DNA from: Zanthoxylum bungeanum
Taxonomy: Eukaryota; Streptophyta; Magnoliopsida; Sapindales; Rutaceae
Direction: 5' to 3'
Length of the DNA stretch: 64,000 bases
Assembly (NCBI GenBank): GCA_019454045.1
Contig: SKCR01021436.1
Coordinates: 182,797 to 246,796, forward strand
A program made the position numbers and the translations under genes. A model generated the notes under the pieces. It was not told where the DNA came from and did no database searches. It saw only the letters and a program-made list of their open reading frames with translations. Below are positions 53,100 through 63,914 of this stretch, piece after piece. The first letter of the stretch is position 1. Every line of letters starts with the position of its first letter.

Positions 53100-54910
53100 T
53101 TGCTAGTCATATTCTTTGAGTAGGAAGCAAACATAGTTTTATCTCAACATATGTATTTGGAGCATCCACTATGAAAATACCATTTCTCATTGTCCCTCGC
53201 ATTTGACAGCTATATGGGCCACATAACACTCTTATATCATAATCCAAGTTTTTTTTAGGATTTTTATTTGACCCAGAGTTCCTAATCAGCATAGTTAATT
53301 TCTCACCGATAAGTTTGGTATGATCGGCTAAGGTTGAAACCTATTAAGCTAACTTGCTAGACTCATCCTTAGGGGAGGTATTCGTAAACTTACTGTTGTT
53401 ATTTCAATGCTTGAAATACTTAGGTCAGGTGTGTCCTAATTAGCCACAATAGTGACATGTTGGAACTACCCTAGGATGAGTATTATGAACTTAAGGTTGT
53501 GAATTATGAGGATTAGCCTTGAGAAGAGGTTCTTTCTCAAGATATTTGAGAGAAACATCTCTATTAGGTTCATTATGAGTGTTTTTTTACAGGGGCAAAC
53601 ACAGTATTAGAGGTCGAGGCACCATTTTCATTAGACTTTGCAAAACCCAAGCCTCTCTTATCACCAGATGACACACCTAAACCTAGCATATGCTCGAGCT
53701 TCTCAGAGCCATATGAGAATGCAGACAACTATCAGTGGGTCAGTTCAAGTTCCTTTTCTATGACCCTAATGTTTGCTTCTAAGCATTTATTTCTGTACTT
53801 AAGGTCAGCAACAACAATCAGACTTTTCTCAAGCTTAGTTTGAGCCTTATTTTTCTCTAGTTTTGTCTCTTTAAGTTGTTTAGTGACTTCAATATATATT
53901 TTTTAATGTTCAAGCTTACATTATATAGCTCGATGTACGCTATCTGGAGATCATCGTCATCCTTATAGTCACTCCAATCAGAGTACTCTGATTTGGCCTC
54001 AGATTCATCGACCACATTAGACTCCTCATTAGTGTTCACATCACTCGTGAAGGCCAAATGAGTGAAGTTTCTTTCTGACTCAGAGTCATTAGAAGCTTCC
54101 TTATCTTCTTCTTCATTATCAGACAGAGAAACAGTCATAATATTTTTTCCCATAGGCTTTATATATATAGGGCATTTAGATATAATGTGTCCAATACCCT
54201 AACAGTCATGACATATAATGACTAGGGGTTTTTTCGTTCTCTCTTTTCTAGTCTATTTTCAACCAGTCCTAAGACGACTGCTATTCTCTCTAGGTTTCAC
54301 AGTCTTTCTCCTATCAAGGTCACAACCACTTCATGTGGTTCAGAAATTTATTTAACTTTTTCACAAACATAATAATGTCATCCTTTGAGAGTGAGTCCTT
54401 ATAATCATCTGATGAATCAAAGGTTTCCACTTTCATAGTTTTTGTTGCTATATTCACAGACCTTCTAAACTCAGGAAGTTTTCTCTCATAAACATGAAGG
54501 TGACTTACTAGGTCCTCTAGTTTCAGGTGATCGAAATCCTTGTTCTCCTCTATAGCAGTGATTTTAGGTAAAAATCTCCCAGGTAGGAACCTAAGGATTT
54601 TCCTAAAAAAACCCATCACAAGAATGGTCTCACTTAGGTTGAAGCTGAAATTAACAATGTCGTTAATCTCAACAGAGAACTTATAGAAGGTTTCATCCTC
54701 CATCATGTGAGCAACTTCAAATCTTGTGACAAGCTCTTGAAGTTTAGAGTTCTTAACAAACAGTGTGCCATCATCAACTGTCTAAAGGATATCCCACGCA
54801 CCCTTGTTAACCTCACACATGGAGACTCTCATAAACTCTGTGGAACAAACAATATTATGTATTGTAATAATAATTAACTTTACCTTTTCTATTACTATCT
54901 TCAAACTCCT
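53100..54910 (-). pseudogene. SIRE-like copia gag and protease relic
   Basis: 54,320-54,706 (minus) carries FYKFSVEINDIVNFSFNLSE, RKILRFLPGRFLPKITAIEE and KLEDLVSHLHVYERKLPEF, the gag core of SIRE-type copia. 53,857-54,153 is the acidic, Ser-rich region (NDSESERNFTHLAFTSDVNT) following the zinc knuckle. 53,107-53,292 holds a degraded protease with MRGTMRNGIFIVDAPNTYV, in which the D-S-G active site reads D-A-P. Heavily broken. Confidence 0.78.
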
Positions 54911-55113
54911 CTTTGGACCATGCGAATTTTTCCTTGGGGGTGGAGACCCAATTTAAGGTGACTTTGGGTTCTTTCCATCCATATCCTCTCATCTAGGGAT
55001 TTGAGGAACGTTCTCATACGCACCTTCCAATATGGGTAATTTTCCATCAAATAATGGGCCACAATTCAAGAGTTGACTTCTATCCATAATTAAAGGGTCA
55101 AGGATCATGGTTA

Positions 55114-55127
55114 TGCTCTGATTCCAA
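55114..55127 (-). other. Primer-binding site of SIRE-like copia (degenerate)
   Basis: Minus TTGGAATCAGAGCATAACC, one change from the TGGTATCAGAGC consensus, about ten bases inside the LTR end. Confidence 0.7.
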
Positions 55128-55136
55128 TTAAAATTA

Positions 55137-56134
55137 TGTAAAGTTTTGACCGTATATACCTATGAGGAGAATAGGTTTAACCTGCGGAATTATAAAAAAC
55201 TACTATATCTAAGACATGTCAAAATTAGAGTTTCTATTACTCAAGTTCAAGCACCCTTAAGTCTAAGTAGTCAATAGTAGGAAATAATCAAACATAAAAT
55301 AAACAAATAAGAACCATATTTGTTTACGAAGTGGAAAACTATTTGCAGAGAAACATCACTCCGGGTATTAGTTACCACCCAAATCTACTATATAAGAAAA
55401 CTTACAAAGATAGTGAAAAGACCTTAAATAATAACTTTACTGACTTTATTCCAACTACTGTAATAACTCGAAGAACTCTATGAACCTGCACCAAGCAGCT
55501 TTCTACAAAATCTTTAAAGTTCCAGTAAATCAATTCTGCAATCACAACGCAAGAACTTCGATCAACAATGTCCAATTTAGAACTCTGAAGGTTTATGCTA
55601 TTTGTTTGGTTTGTGTTTGTTGGGTTGATGATGGATGAAAAGAGACATCACACAAAAGAAAGAAGACATGAGATCCGAGTCTTCAAGGATGAGTGCTCTC
55701 AAGGAGATGGAAATTCACGGTTATCTTTGGTTTTTGGTATGTGCTTCCAACCCTGGTGAAGAGGCCAAAGCTTTCGTTTTATAGGTAGGGTTTCCCAAAC
55801 CCAAAAGAATCTTCAAAACGTGTCCAAAATAACCAAAACATGCAGGTGCATTCGAACGCCACTTGAACGCGTGGAGAACGCTCATAGTTCCGCAAGTCAC
55901 TCGAACGTGAAGCCACTGGAAGATTTTGTTCGAACCTTGAGACGAACGCAACTTGAACGGAAAGATATTGGAAGGTTTTGTTCGAACGGATTGAAGAACA
56001 CAACTTGCACGCGGCGCCTCTGGAACGTTCGAACGAGAGCTCTGATATCTTCATTTAATGTCATCCAATTAGCCCATATATTCAAGACTCATTATAACTC
56101 AATTTATCTTGATTTGTTACAGAATTTACCAACA
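55137..56134 (-). repeat. 5' LTR of SIRE-like copia element
   Basis: 998 bp, minus TGTTGGTAAATTCTGTAACA to CTTTACA. A TATAAAA box (minus, 55,777-55,783) is present. It includes a stretch rich in TTCGAAC/GTTCGA and AACGCGT words (55,850-56,040) shared with 22,870-23,060. Confidence 0.78.
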
Positions 56135-57156
56135 CTTAGACTCAATAAATTTAATGGATATGTGTAATTCGATTATTTTGTAAAGTATCCTTATATTCTG
56201 ATGCCTACAATTTGAGTACTGATCATTAGCGTGGAATTTGAGCTAGGCGGCATCGGCCGATTATTCTGAAAATAATGAAACCCTAGCCAAATAAACAATT
56301 AGCAAATATTGATAATGAACTAATAACACATTAGAATAGCAAAACTATCTTCTTCTTTTGTATTTTTTTCCATATTTTTAATTACTTTTGTGTTGTATTG
56401 GCATAAGGTTTTTATAGTTTGTTCAAAGATTGATCAAATTTTTTTCTAGATATCTCTTCTAAATTACTAGAATGGCTATCGAATTCCAAATTCAAATGGT
56501 GTGAGAATAGATCTAATAGAGACACAAGGGATAATCTAGAAAAATTTCTAAAATATATTGCCCCCTATTGATAAAAATATATATATTTTTGACTTCGTTA
56601 TTATAATAGATATTAATTTTTTCTAAATTTGGACCCCTAATTTTGACATTAATTAAAGAATCAACTGACCGCATGCGTTCAAGATCTCATGACCACCCTA
56701 TTGAGACGGGGACGAGACCTGTAACTCAAAAGATTAGAGCACAGAACTACGGACTTGGGGTTGGGGTTGGAATTCCTCGTCATCCACAACCGAATTGATC
56801 CATAACCTTTAAACCATGGTGATGGTGGCATTAAATCTAAATCACTTGCTTCAAGTGAGAAAGACGTCTGATACAGGCATGTCTTAATTATGAGTATTAT
56901 TGTTTCAGTATTTAACAAGAATGTTAATTCAATGTACTGATATATTTATTTGACTTACTGGTAACTTGTAGTAATTGTTTTATAGTATTTGATGACATAT
57001 ACATAATAAAATATAAAAGCCTTACCACCTTACCTGCCACACTGCATGGGAAGACGAAACCTAACTGCCCAACATTTAAAGTCAACAGAGGCTTAATTAT
57101 TTTTTGTTCAATTTTTAACAATTACATTATATATAGCGTGATTAAAATATGGAAAT
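56135..57156. other. Intergenic stretch, no gene seen
   Basis: AT-rich, with short unassigned open frames (for example 56,679-56,918 minus) lacking any family feature. No splice-bounded exon was recognised. Confidence 0.5.
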
Positions 57157-57381
57157 TGTGACGAGGACTGAAAAATTAATGGAACTGAAAATCTTTTCAC
57201 GGGATAATATATGGTGAGATATGCTCCAGAAGATAAGACATCCTATTTTCACGGGATGGAATGATAAGTTATCCTATTTTCGTGGGATAAACTGATAAGT
57301 CAGTGTCCTAATAGGATAAAGAAAGTGAAGGTAGTTTCGACTAGGAATCTTTATGGGAAAATGAAATTATTTCTTTGCTAT

Positions 57382-57390
57382 TATAAATAG
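57382..57390 (+). promoter_or_regulatory. TATA box of Tat-like LTR
   Basis: TATAAATAGG preceded by CTAT; about 30 bp upstream of the GAGAGTT repeat, so transcripts would begin in or just before the repeat. Confidence 0.65.
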
Positions 57391-57416
57391 GAGGGGAAAG
57401 TGTGCTTGTAAGGCAG

Positions 57417-57437
57417 GTTGAGAGTTGAGAGTTGAGA

Positions 57438-57474
<37 letters not shown>

Positions 57475-57488
57475 ATTGAGAGTTGAGA
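57417..57488 (+). repeat. 7-bp repeat (TTGAGAG)n
   Basis: About ten copies of TTGAGAG with two variant units (TTGAGGG and TATTGAGAG). Lies in the transcribed part of the LTR. Confidence 0.9.
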
Positions 57489-57759
57489 AGAGAACAAGAG
57501 AGAATTAGATTTGTAAACACAAAACAGATCAGAGAAATATATTTTGGTAATAAAACATCATCTGTTCTGTGCTCGTGGATGTAGGCTGGATCTGATCCGC
57601 CGAACCACGTTAAATCTCTTTGTTGATTGGTGAATTTACCTATCTTTTGCCAAATTTGCTTTTGGTTTCCCATAAACAAAACAAATTCACAGTTGAAGGA
57701 GGATTGTCTCGGAGTAAAAAACCCTTATTGCCCTGAGACCGAAATCAGCCGTCAACAGT

Positions 57760-57777
57760 TGGCGCCGTCTGTGGGGA
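57760..57777 (+). other. Primer-binding site of Tat-like element
   Basis: TGGCGCCGTCTGTGGGGA, two bases after the LTR end. This is the form seen in Tat/Retand-type gypsy elements; I do not assign the tRNA with certainty. Confidence 0.8.
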
Positions 57778-57810
57778 TTTCTAACAAAAAGCAGCTCGCG
57801 TATTAAGACG

Positions 57811-58790
57811 ATGGCAGAAGATGGAAATCACCAGTCATCAGGGAGTTCAACAGCAGAATGCATGGAGAAAATAGAGGAAAATATGAGGAAAGATAGGGAG
57901 GGAAATCAAATCCTGTTGAAATCCATGATGAAAAGATTGGAGAGGATAAAAGAGACGAATAATGAGAGGCTTGAAGCCGGAGCCAGTTGGAGGAGAGGCG
58001 AAATAGCGGAAGGAAAAAGGGTCGCAGATGTAAGTGATAACGATGAACCAAGGAGGAAGGGTCCATACGGGATGAGGTCTGTAGTGGTAGAAAAAGAATT
58101 TCAAACGGAGGATACGTGGGAAGAAGAAGAGGGGAGACAGTCGCCAGATTCTTCCTATGATGGCCCCCGCGACACCAGAAGGGGAGATAGAAAGGATGGT
58201 GAAATTGGACGGGAAATCTCAAGCCATGAGGAATGCCGCACCTGTGGTGACAGACGCAAAGAATGCCGCAGGAGGCGGCACGGTAACACAGATAGCAGTA
58301 TAAAATCTTGGTTAAGAAAAGAAATGGACAAGTGGGGAGCGAACCTCAAAACGGACATGGGAGATGCTCGGGACGGCGAGGTTGAATCTCCCTGCACAGA
58401 AGAAATAAGGTCGGCAAAATTCCCAAGGCGATTCAACATGCCGTCCATGACGACCTACAAAGGCCACACTGATCCAAAATCCCATATTGAGAGTTTTGTC
58501 CTGTTCATGGAGGTCCAAGGAGTAGTAGGGGATGTCGTTTGCAAAGTATTCCCCCTAACCTTGGGGGGTCTACCATTCTATGGTTCAGAAGTCTAGCCCC
58601 AGGGAGCATCGGAAGCTTCACCCAACTCAGAAAGTCATTTGTTCGGCACTTCAAGGGGGCCTGCATCCCAAAGAAGACAATTGGGGAATTAAGGCTCATG
58701 AAACAGGGGGACGACGAACCCCTAAAGGCTTTCATTGAGCGGTACCATAACATGGTGCTCGAGGTCGGATGATATGAGTCGCTCGAGGCC
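57811..58790 (+). pseudogene. Tat-like gag
   Basis: ATG at 57,811. The first part is charged and coiled (MEKIEENMRKDREGN, RRLERIKETNN-like), then PRRFNMPSMTTYKGHTDPKS and HIESFVLFMEVQGV, the gag core. At the run GGGGGG (58,563-58,568) the frame shifts; it resumes in the other frame with STILWFRSLAPGSIGSFTQL and KSFVRHFKGACIPKKTIGEL. A stop at 58,770-58,772 interrupts the resumed frame. Gag forms the particle. The damage is light compared with the other elements in the window. Confidence 0.87.
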
Positions 58791-61448
58791 TTGGAGAGTT
58801 TGAAGGGAGCCTTAAAGATCAGAAAGCTATGGACTCACCTGAGGATCCAGGGTACACTGTATTATGCCATCGCTCTGGAAACAGCCCAGAAATTTGTTTT
58901 GTTTGAAGATGAGGAGAGAATCACCCGGAGGGGGACATCTATTAGGGAGAGGACGACGAGGGCAGAAGCTCCTCGCAGGCCAGACAGGGAGTTCAAAAAA
59001 CCACCCCCGAGGCGAAGGGAATTCAAACCGGTACCTCGGGATGACCAGGAAAAGAGAATCTCGACCCAAGTGAACCATGTGGTCGGGGAAGAGGCATACA
59101 TTCCTCTGAATAAACCACTGGGGCAAATTGTCATGGAAATCCAGGGAAAATGTCTCTTTATAGAACTTGACATCAGGAGATTCCCGCCGGACAGGAGGAA
59201 TAATAAATCCTATTGCATGCATCATAATTTGAGGGGACATAAGACGAATGGATGCAAAGACTTGCGGGAGCAAATGGAAGACCTGGCGCGGAATGGGTAC
59301 TTGAATAATTATATTGACCATGAAATTATGATGGCCAGACAGAGAGCACACTGCCGACAGGTGAATATCATCGCAGGAGGGAAGACAGTGGCCGGGGACT
59401 CTAACCGGTCAAGAAAAAACTATAGTCGGGCTCAGGGGTCGGAAGTGTTAGAAACAGAATGGGCCTCGGAAATACAAGGTGGTCGGTCAGTGCCAATAAT
59501 GTTCGCGGATGAGGATGCTCGATTGGTGAGTTTCCCCCACGATGACACATTAATAATCAAGGCAAAAATCGGTGGTTCTGAGGTAGACAGAATCCTAGTG
59601 GATCCCGGGAGTGCGGTGGATATAATCTCGAAGGAGGCTTTGAACGTCCTTGGTGTGGAGTATGCGACTCTAACCGTCGATGGGACTCCCCTATATGGCT
59701 TCGGGGGCTCAACGGTCATCCCATTGGGAAGGATACAATTGGCAATGATGATCGGAACCTGTCCCCAGACTCGGATGATTATGATAAATTTCACGGTGGT
59801 GGATTGCATGAGCAGTTACCAAGTCATCGTTGGTCAGCCTTTCATGATGAAGACAAAAGTTGTAATGTCTTGCTATTACTTAAAGTTGAAATTCCCAACC
59901 CGGGAAGGGATTGGAATTGTGTACGGAAGCCAGAAGGTGGCTCGGAGCTGTTTCGCCACCCTCTCAAGGGAAACCCTTTGCATTGAAGTAGGTGCCCGAA
60001 AAAGACAAGGGAACGAAGACGAGGAAGAAGCAAGTAAAGATCCGGGTCCTCGGCCAAAGAAGGCTGCCCGGTTAGGGGCAGGCAAAGAATTAGAGGTGAT
60101 GGAACTTTTCGGACCTGGAAAGAATGTAAAAATAGGGGGAGACTTAGATGAGGTCCTGAAGCAGGATCTGATGAAGTGTCTGAAAGAGTACCCGGACATC
60201 TTTGCATGGGGGCACGACGACATGCCCGGGATTGATCCGAAGTTCATCAATCATCGTTTGGCAGTAAGCCCATCACACAAACCGGTCAAGCAAAAAAGAA
60301 GAACCTTTAACCAGGAACGGTGCAGGGCAATGGCTGCCGAGGTAGAAAAATTGTTGAAAGCTGGATTCATTATAGAAGTGAAATACCCGGAGTGGGTATC
60401 AAATGTGGTATTAGTAAAGAAATCCAATGGAAATTGGAGGATGTGTGTGGATTTCACCGACCTCAACAAAGCATGCCCGAAAGACAGCTTCCAACTACCA
60501 AACGTAGATCAGTTGGTGGATTCAACGGCCTGCCAGGGACTGCTAAGCTTCATGGATGCCTTCTCAGGATATAACCAGGTCAAGATGCATCTTGAGGACG
60601 AGGAGAAGACGACCTTTGTTACCGATCATGGGCTTTACTGTTATAAAGTAATGCTATTCGGATTGAAAAATGAGGGGGCAACCTTTCAGAGGCTGGTGAA
60701 CAAGATTTTCAAGCCACTCATCGACACATCGATGCTGGTATATGTTGATGATATGAAAACAATGTCTAAGGAGCCAGGGTGTCACGTGGCCGATATGAAG
60801 AAAACCTTTGAATTGCTGATGAAGCAAAATTTAAAGCTCAACCCGGAGAAGTGTGCTTTCGGAGTGGCCTCGGGAATGTTTTTGGGCTATATGGTAAGCT
60901 CTCGAGGCATAGAAGCAAATCCGCAGAAAATCCAAGCCGTCCTGGACTTAAAATCTCCCAAGACGATAAAAGAAGTGCAAAGCATGACCAGTAGGGTAGC
61001 CGCGCTCAATCAATTTATTTCCCGAGCAACCGACAAACGCCACCCTTTCTTCAAAGTCGTCAAGAAGGCAAAAAAAGAAGTCAACTGGACGCTAGAATGC
61101 AAGGAGGCCTTCCTACAGTTGAAACAATACCGGACGCAGCCCCCGCTTCTAGCAAAGCCGTCCCCATGTGACACCTTATACTTATATTTAGCTGTTTCGG
61201 AGCATGTAGTAAGTTCAGTGTTAGTGCAAGAGGCCGATAAGGTTCAAAGGCCAGTGTATTATATTAGCAAAGCTTTATTAGATGCTGAGACCAGATATCC
61301 AGCACATGAGCTGGTCGCCTTGTCGTTAATCACTGCGGCCCGGAAGTTACGACCTTACTTCCAGGCCCATCCTATTGGGGTTTACACCGATTATCCTTTG
61401 AGGCAGATTTTGCAAAAACCAGAGGTCTCGGGCAAGTTAATGAAGTGA
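58791..61448 (+). pseudogene. Tat-like gag end, protease, RT and first RNase H
   Basis: An 885-codon frame. After the gag tail comes a Cys/His motif (YCMHHNLRGHKTNGCKDLRE, about 59,210-59,270), then protease with RILVDPGSAVDIISKEALNV (active site D-P-G instead of D-S/T-G) and YQVIVGQPFMMKTKVVMSCY. RT follows: IEVKYPEWVSNVVLVKKSNG, WRMCVDFTDLNKACPKDSFQ, LSFMDAFSGYNQVKMHLEDE, LKNEGATFQRLVNKIF, LVYVDDMKTMSKEPG and KCAFGVASGMFLGYMVSSRG. The first RNase H has LYLYLAVSEHVVSSVLVQEA and RPVYYISKALLDAETRYPAH. The frame ends in a TGA at 61,446-61,448 where relatives have Trp. Confidence 0.92.
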
Positions 61449-61457
61449 TCGGTAGAG

Positions 61458-62318
61458 TTGAGTGAACACGACATTTTTTACTTCCAGAGGGCAGCGGTAA
61501 AAGGGCAGGCTCTAGCAGACTTTGTTGCTGAATTCACAGAACCCCAAATTCTGACCGTGGGGGAAGACAAATGGGAGATGTCAGTAGACGGATCTGCCAG
61601 CTCACAATGTAATGGGGCCGGAATCGTGTTGAAAAACGGTAAAGGTGAAGAAGTGATGTTCGCCTTCGAGGCAAAAAATAATGAGGCAGAGTATGAGGCA
61701 ATTTTAGCCGGTTTAAGGTTATGCACGATGATGGGCGTCCACGACGTAGTTGTAAGAAACGACTCCCAGCTGGCTGTTCAGCAGCTCAAAGGAGAATTCC
61801 AAGCCAGGGAGCCGAGTATGGTAGCCTATTTAGCTGAGGTAAAAAGGTTGGTGGGGAAAATGGGGAATGTGCGCTTTGAGCAAATCGGCCGGGAAAACAA
61901 CTTTGAGGCAGACTATTTAGCACGGCTCGCATCTTCAATCAGGTCGAAAAATCCTAGAATAGTCCCTCTAATCTGCCTCCAAGAAAAAAACGTAGGAGAG
62001 CTCGAGGTAGAGGTATTGGATATGGAAAGCAAATCTTCATGGATGAAACCAATCAGGAGATATCTGGAGACCGGGGAGACACCTGAAGATAAAAAGGAAG
62101 CCAGAAAACTGAAATTCAAAAGCACCAAGTTCTCCATGATAGAATGGGTGTTATACCGAAGGGGCTATACGGTACCCCTTTTGAGATGCTTAGCAGAAGA
62201 TGAGGCTGACTATGTGCTCAGGGAAATTCATGCGGGAATCTGTGGGAGTCACGCCGGAGGACAATCATTTGCCTTTAAAGCTTTAAGGCAAGGGTTCTAC
62301 TGGCCGACCATGCATTAG
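61458..62318 (+). pseudogene. Tat-like second RNase H and integrase zinc domain
   Basis: Same frame as the preceding segment. MSVDGSASSQCNGAGIVLKN, FEAKNNEAEYEAILAGLRLC and VVRNDSQLAVQQLKGEFQAR carry the D-E-D residues of a second, archaeal-like RNase H; a doubled RNase H is the mark of the Tat lineage. The end, REIHAGICGSHAGGQSFAFK and ALRQGFYWPTMH, is the integrase HHCC zinc domain start. A TAG at 62,319-62,321, where Trp is expected, ends the frame. Confidence 0.9.
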
Positions 62319-62321
62319 GAC

Positions 62322-63275
62322 GGTGTGAGGGCAGCCCGAAAATGTGAGGGATGCCAGAAGAATGCCAATATTCACCACCCGCCCGCAGAACAGTTGACCA
62401 CCCTGTCCAGCCCTTGGCTATTCGCCCAGTGGGGGCTAGAGATCATCGGACTGATGCCGAATGGGCGAGGGCAAGCGAAATACGCCATTGTTGCCATATA
62501 TTACTTCACCAAATGGGTGGAAGCCGAACCCCTATCCACAATCACAGAGAAGAAAGCTACGGAGTTCTTGAGAAAGAACATTATCTACAGGTTCAGAATT
62601 CATCGGGCTGTCATCACCGATAACGGAAAACAATTCGATAGCAAAGGTTTCATGAAGCTCTGTGAAGACCTCCAGATCACCTTAAGATTCACCTCACCTG
62701 CCCATCCCAATTCTAACGGGCAGGTAAAGGCGACAAACAAAACCATCAAATCCAATCTTAAAGCTCGGCTCGGAGCCTGCAAGAACCTATGGGTCGAGGA
62801 TTTACCGGAGGTGTTGTGGGCACACCGGACGACCTATAAGGATTCCACATGGGAAACTCTGTTTTCATTATCATACGGATACGAGGCGGTTATTCCAGCA
62901 GAGATCGGAATGACTACCCACCGGGTCCGGCATTATAAGGACGGACAGAATGAAGAACTCATCAAAAGTCATCTCGACCTGATCGAAGAAAAGAGGGAGA
63001 AGTCAGCTATAAAGACATCAGTCTATCAACAAAGGATGGCCCGTTTCGACAACAAAAAAGTTCGGACTCGTGTTTTTCTTCCAGGTGACTTGGTATTACG
63101 AAGAGTCACCTTGAACACTCGAAAGCCGGAGGAAAGTTCGCTAGGTACCAAGTGGAAATGGCCCTATAGAATTATGGAAGTAGTAAGGCCGGGTGCCTAT
63201 ACTTTAGAACAGCTGGACGGAACATGGCTAAAAAAGCCTTGGAACGCCGAGATGTTGAGGAAGTACTTCCAATAG
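62322..63275 (+). pseudogene. Tat-like integrase core, catalytic residues altered
   Basis: Same frame. The zinc domain is completed by CEGCQKNANIHHPP. In the core, WGLEIIGLMPNGRGQAKYAI has Glu where the first catalytic Asp is expected; IYYFTKWVEAEPL has Tyr at a usually Asp position; AVITDNGKQFDSKGFMKLCE keeps the second Asp; HPNSNGQVKATNKTIKSNLK has Lys where the catalytic Glu is expected. Then WAHRTTYKDSTWETLFSLSY and the C-terminal WKWPYRIMEVVRPGAYTLEQ. The frame is open but the enzyme is most likely inactive. Confidence 0.9.
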
Positions 63276-63914
63276 ATTTTTCTTTATTTCTTTTTCTAAA
63301 CAACCCGATAAGGGTTAGGAGATCAAATAAACCCTCTCCCAAAATATCTCGCAGAGAGTTGTAGGAAGGGCAGTAGGTCCCCAAATATGAATAAAATTTT
63401 CTTTTTTCAGTGAAGAAAATCTTCACTCACTTTTTCCAAATTAGACTTGAAAGTCATATTAAGTATTCTGGGGACATACTCGAGGCGGAGGGATGATTTG
63501 GGGTCAGGAAAGACACCAAACCCTTGACATACCAATCACAAATGCTACAATAAAAACCCCGGGCATAAATACTCCGACCTAACTCATGTCATCTTTGAGG
63601 ATCAGGACTACATCAAGGGATGAAGCGCATAAGGGAGCATGCGAAGCCTTTCGTAGTAAAGTAAAACCCCAGAAGCTGGAGCAGAACTACCCTATGACTT
63701 GCATTCATAAGGGATATTTCGAGATGGTAATCGCGGGGAGGGAGTGCCCCCGTAAGATCGCCGGTCTGGCCAGTTGGGAAATAAGGCTACAGGGAGTGTG
63801 TTCCCAAACGTTTTGTCTGACCAGCGAATTCATGAGAAGCATAGCACGAGAAGGGATGATACCCTCGTGGTGTTTGCTTGCTCCAGTGTTACCGAACAAA
63901 AGGAGGAGCATACC
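63276..63914 (+). other. 3' non-coding region of Tat-like element
   Basis: No gene recognised. The open frames on the minus strand are not family-like. GC content stays like that of the element, so this is probably its 3' untranslated region. The LTR expected further on is not reached; another element's end intervenes at 63,915. Confidence 0.5.

Larger units (their letters stand above)
51850..56134 (-). mobile_element. 5' half of SIRE-like copia element
   Basis: Minus-strand order: LTR (56,134-55,137), primer site, gag (54,910-53,700), protease (about 53,290-53,100), integrase (52,770-about 51,900), after which pol stops without RT. RNase H, env-like region and the second LTR in the same orientation lie at 22,138-27,115. 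The simplest reading is one element split by later insertions, though two members of one family cannot be excluded. Confidence 0.65.
57157..57757 (+). repeat. 5' LTR of Tat-like gypsy element (left end tentative)
   Basis: The right end, CCGTCAACA at 57,757, is fixed by the primer site next to it. The left end TGTGACGAGG at 57,157 is only the best-looking start; the 3' LTR lies outside the window. It carries CACGGGATAA repeats (57,197-57,290), a TATAAATAG box (57,382-57,390) and a GAGAGTT repeat. Confidence 0.5.

Noticed and set aside
22138..56134. Treating the two SIRE-like LTRs as a proven pair of one element
   Set aside because: The flanking five bases (AATTA and CTTAG) do not match as a duplication, and divergence is high; kept as a model, not as fact.
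57157..57757. Firm left boundary for the Tat-like LTR
   Set aside because: The partner LTR is outside the window, so only the right end, next to the primer site, is certain.
57803..58222. Minus-strand open frames of up to 139 codons opposite the Tat-like gag
   Set aside because: They are antisense to a clear gag frame, hydrophobic by codon complement, and match no family.
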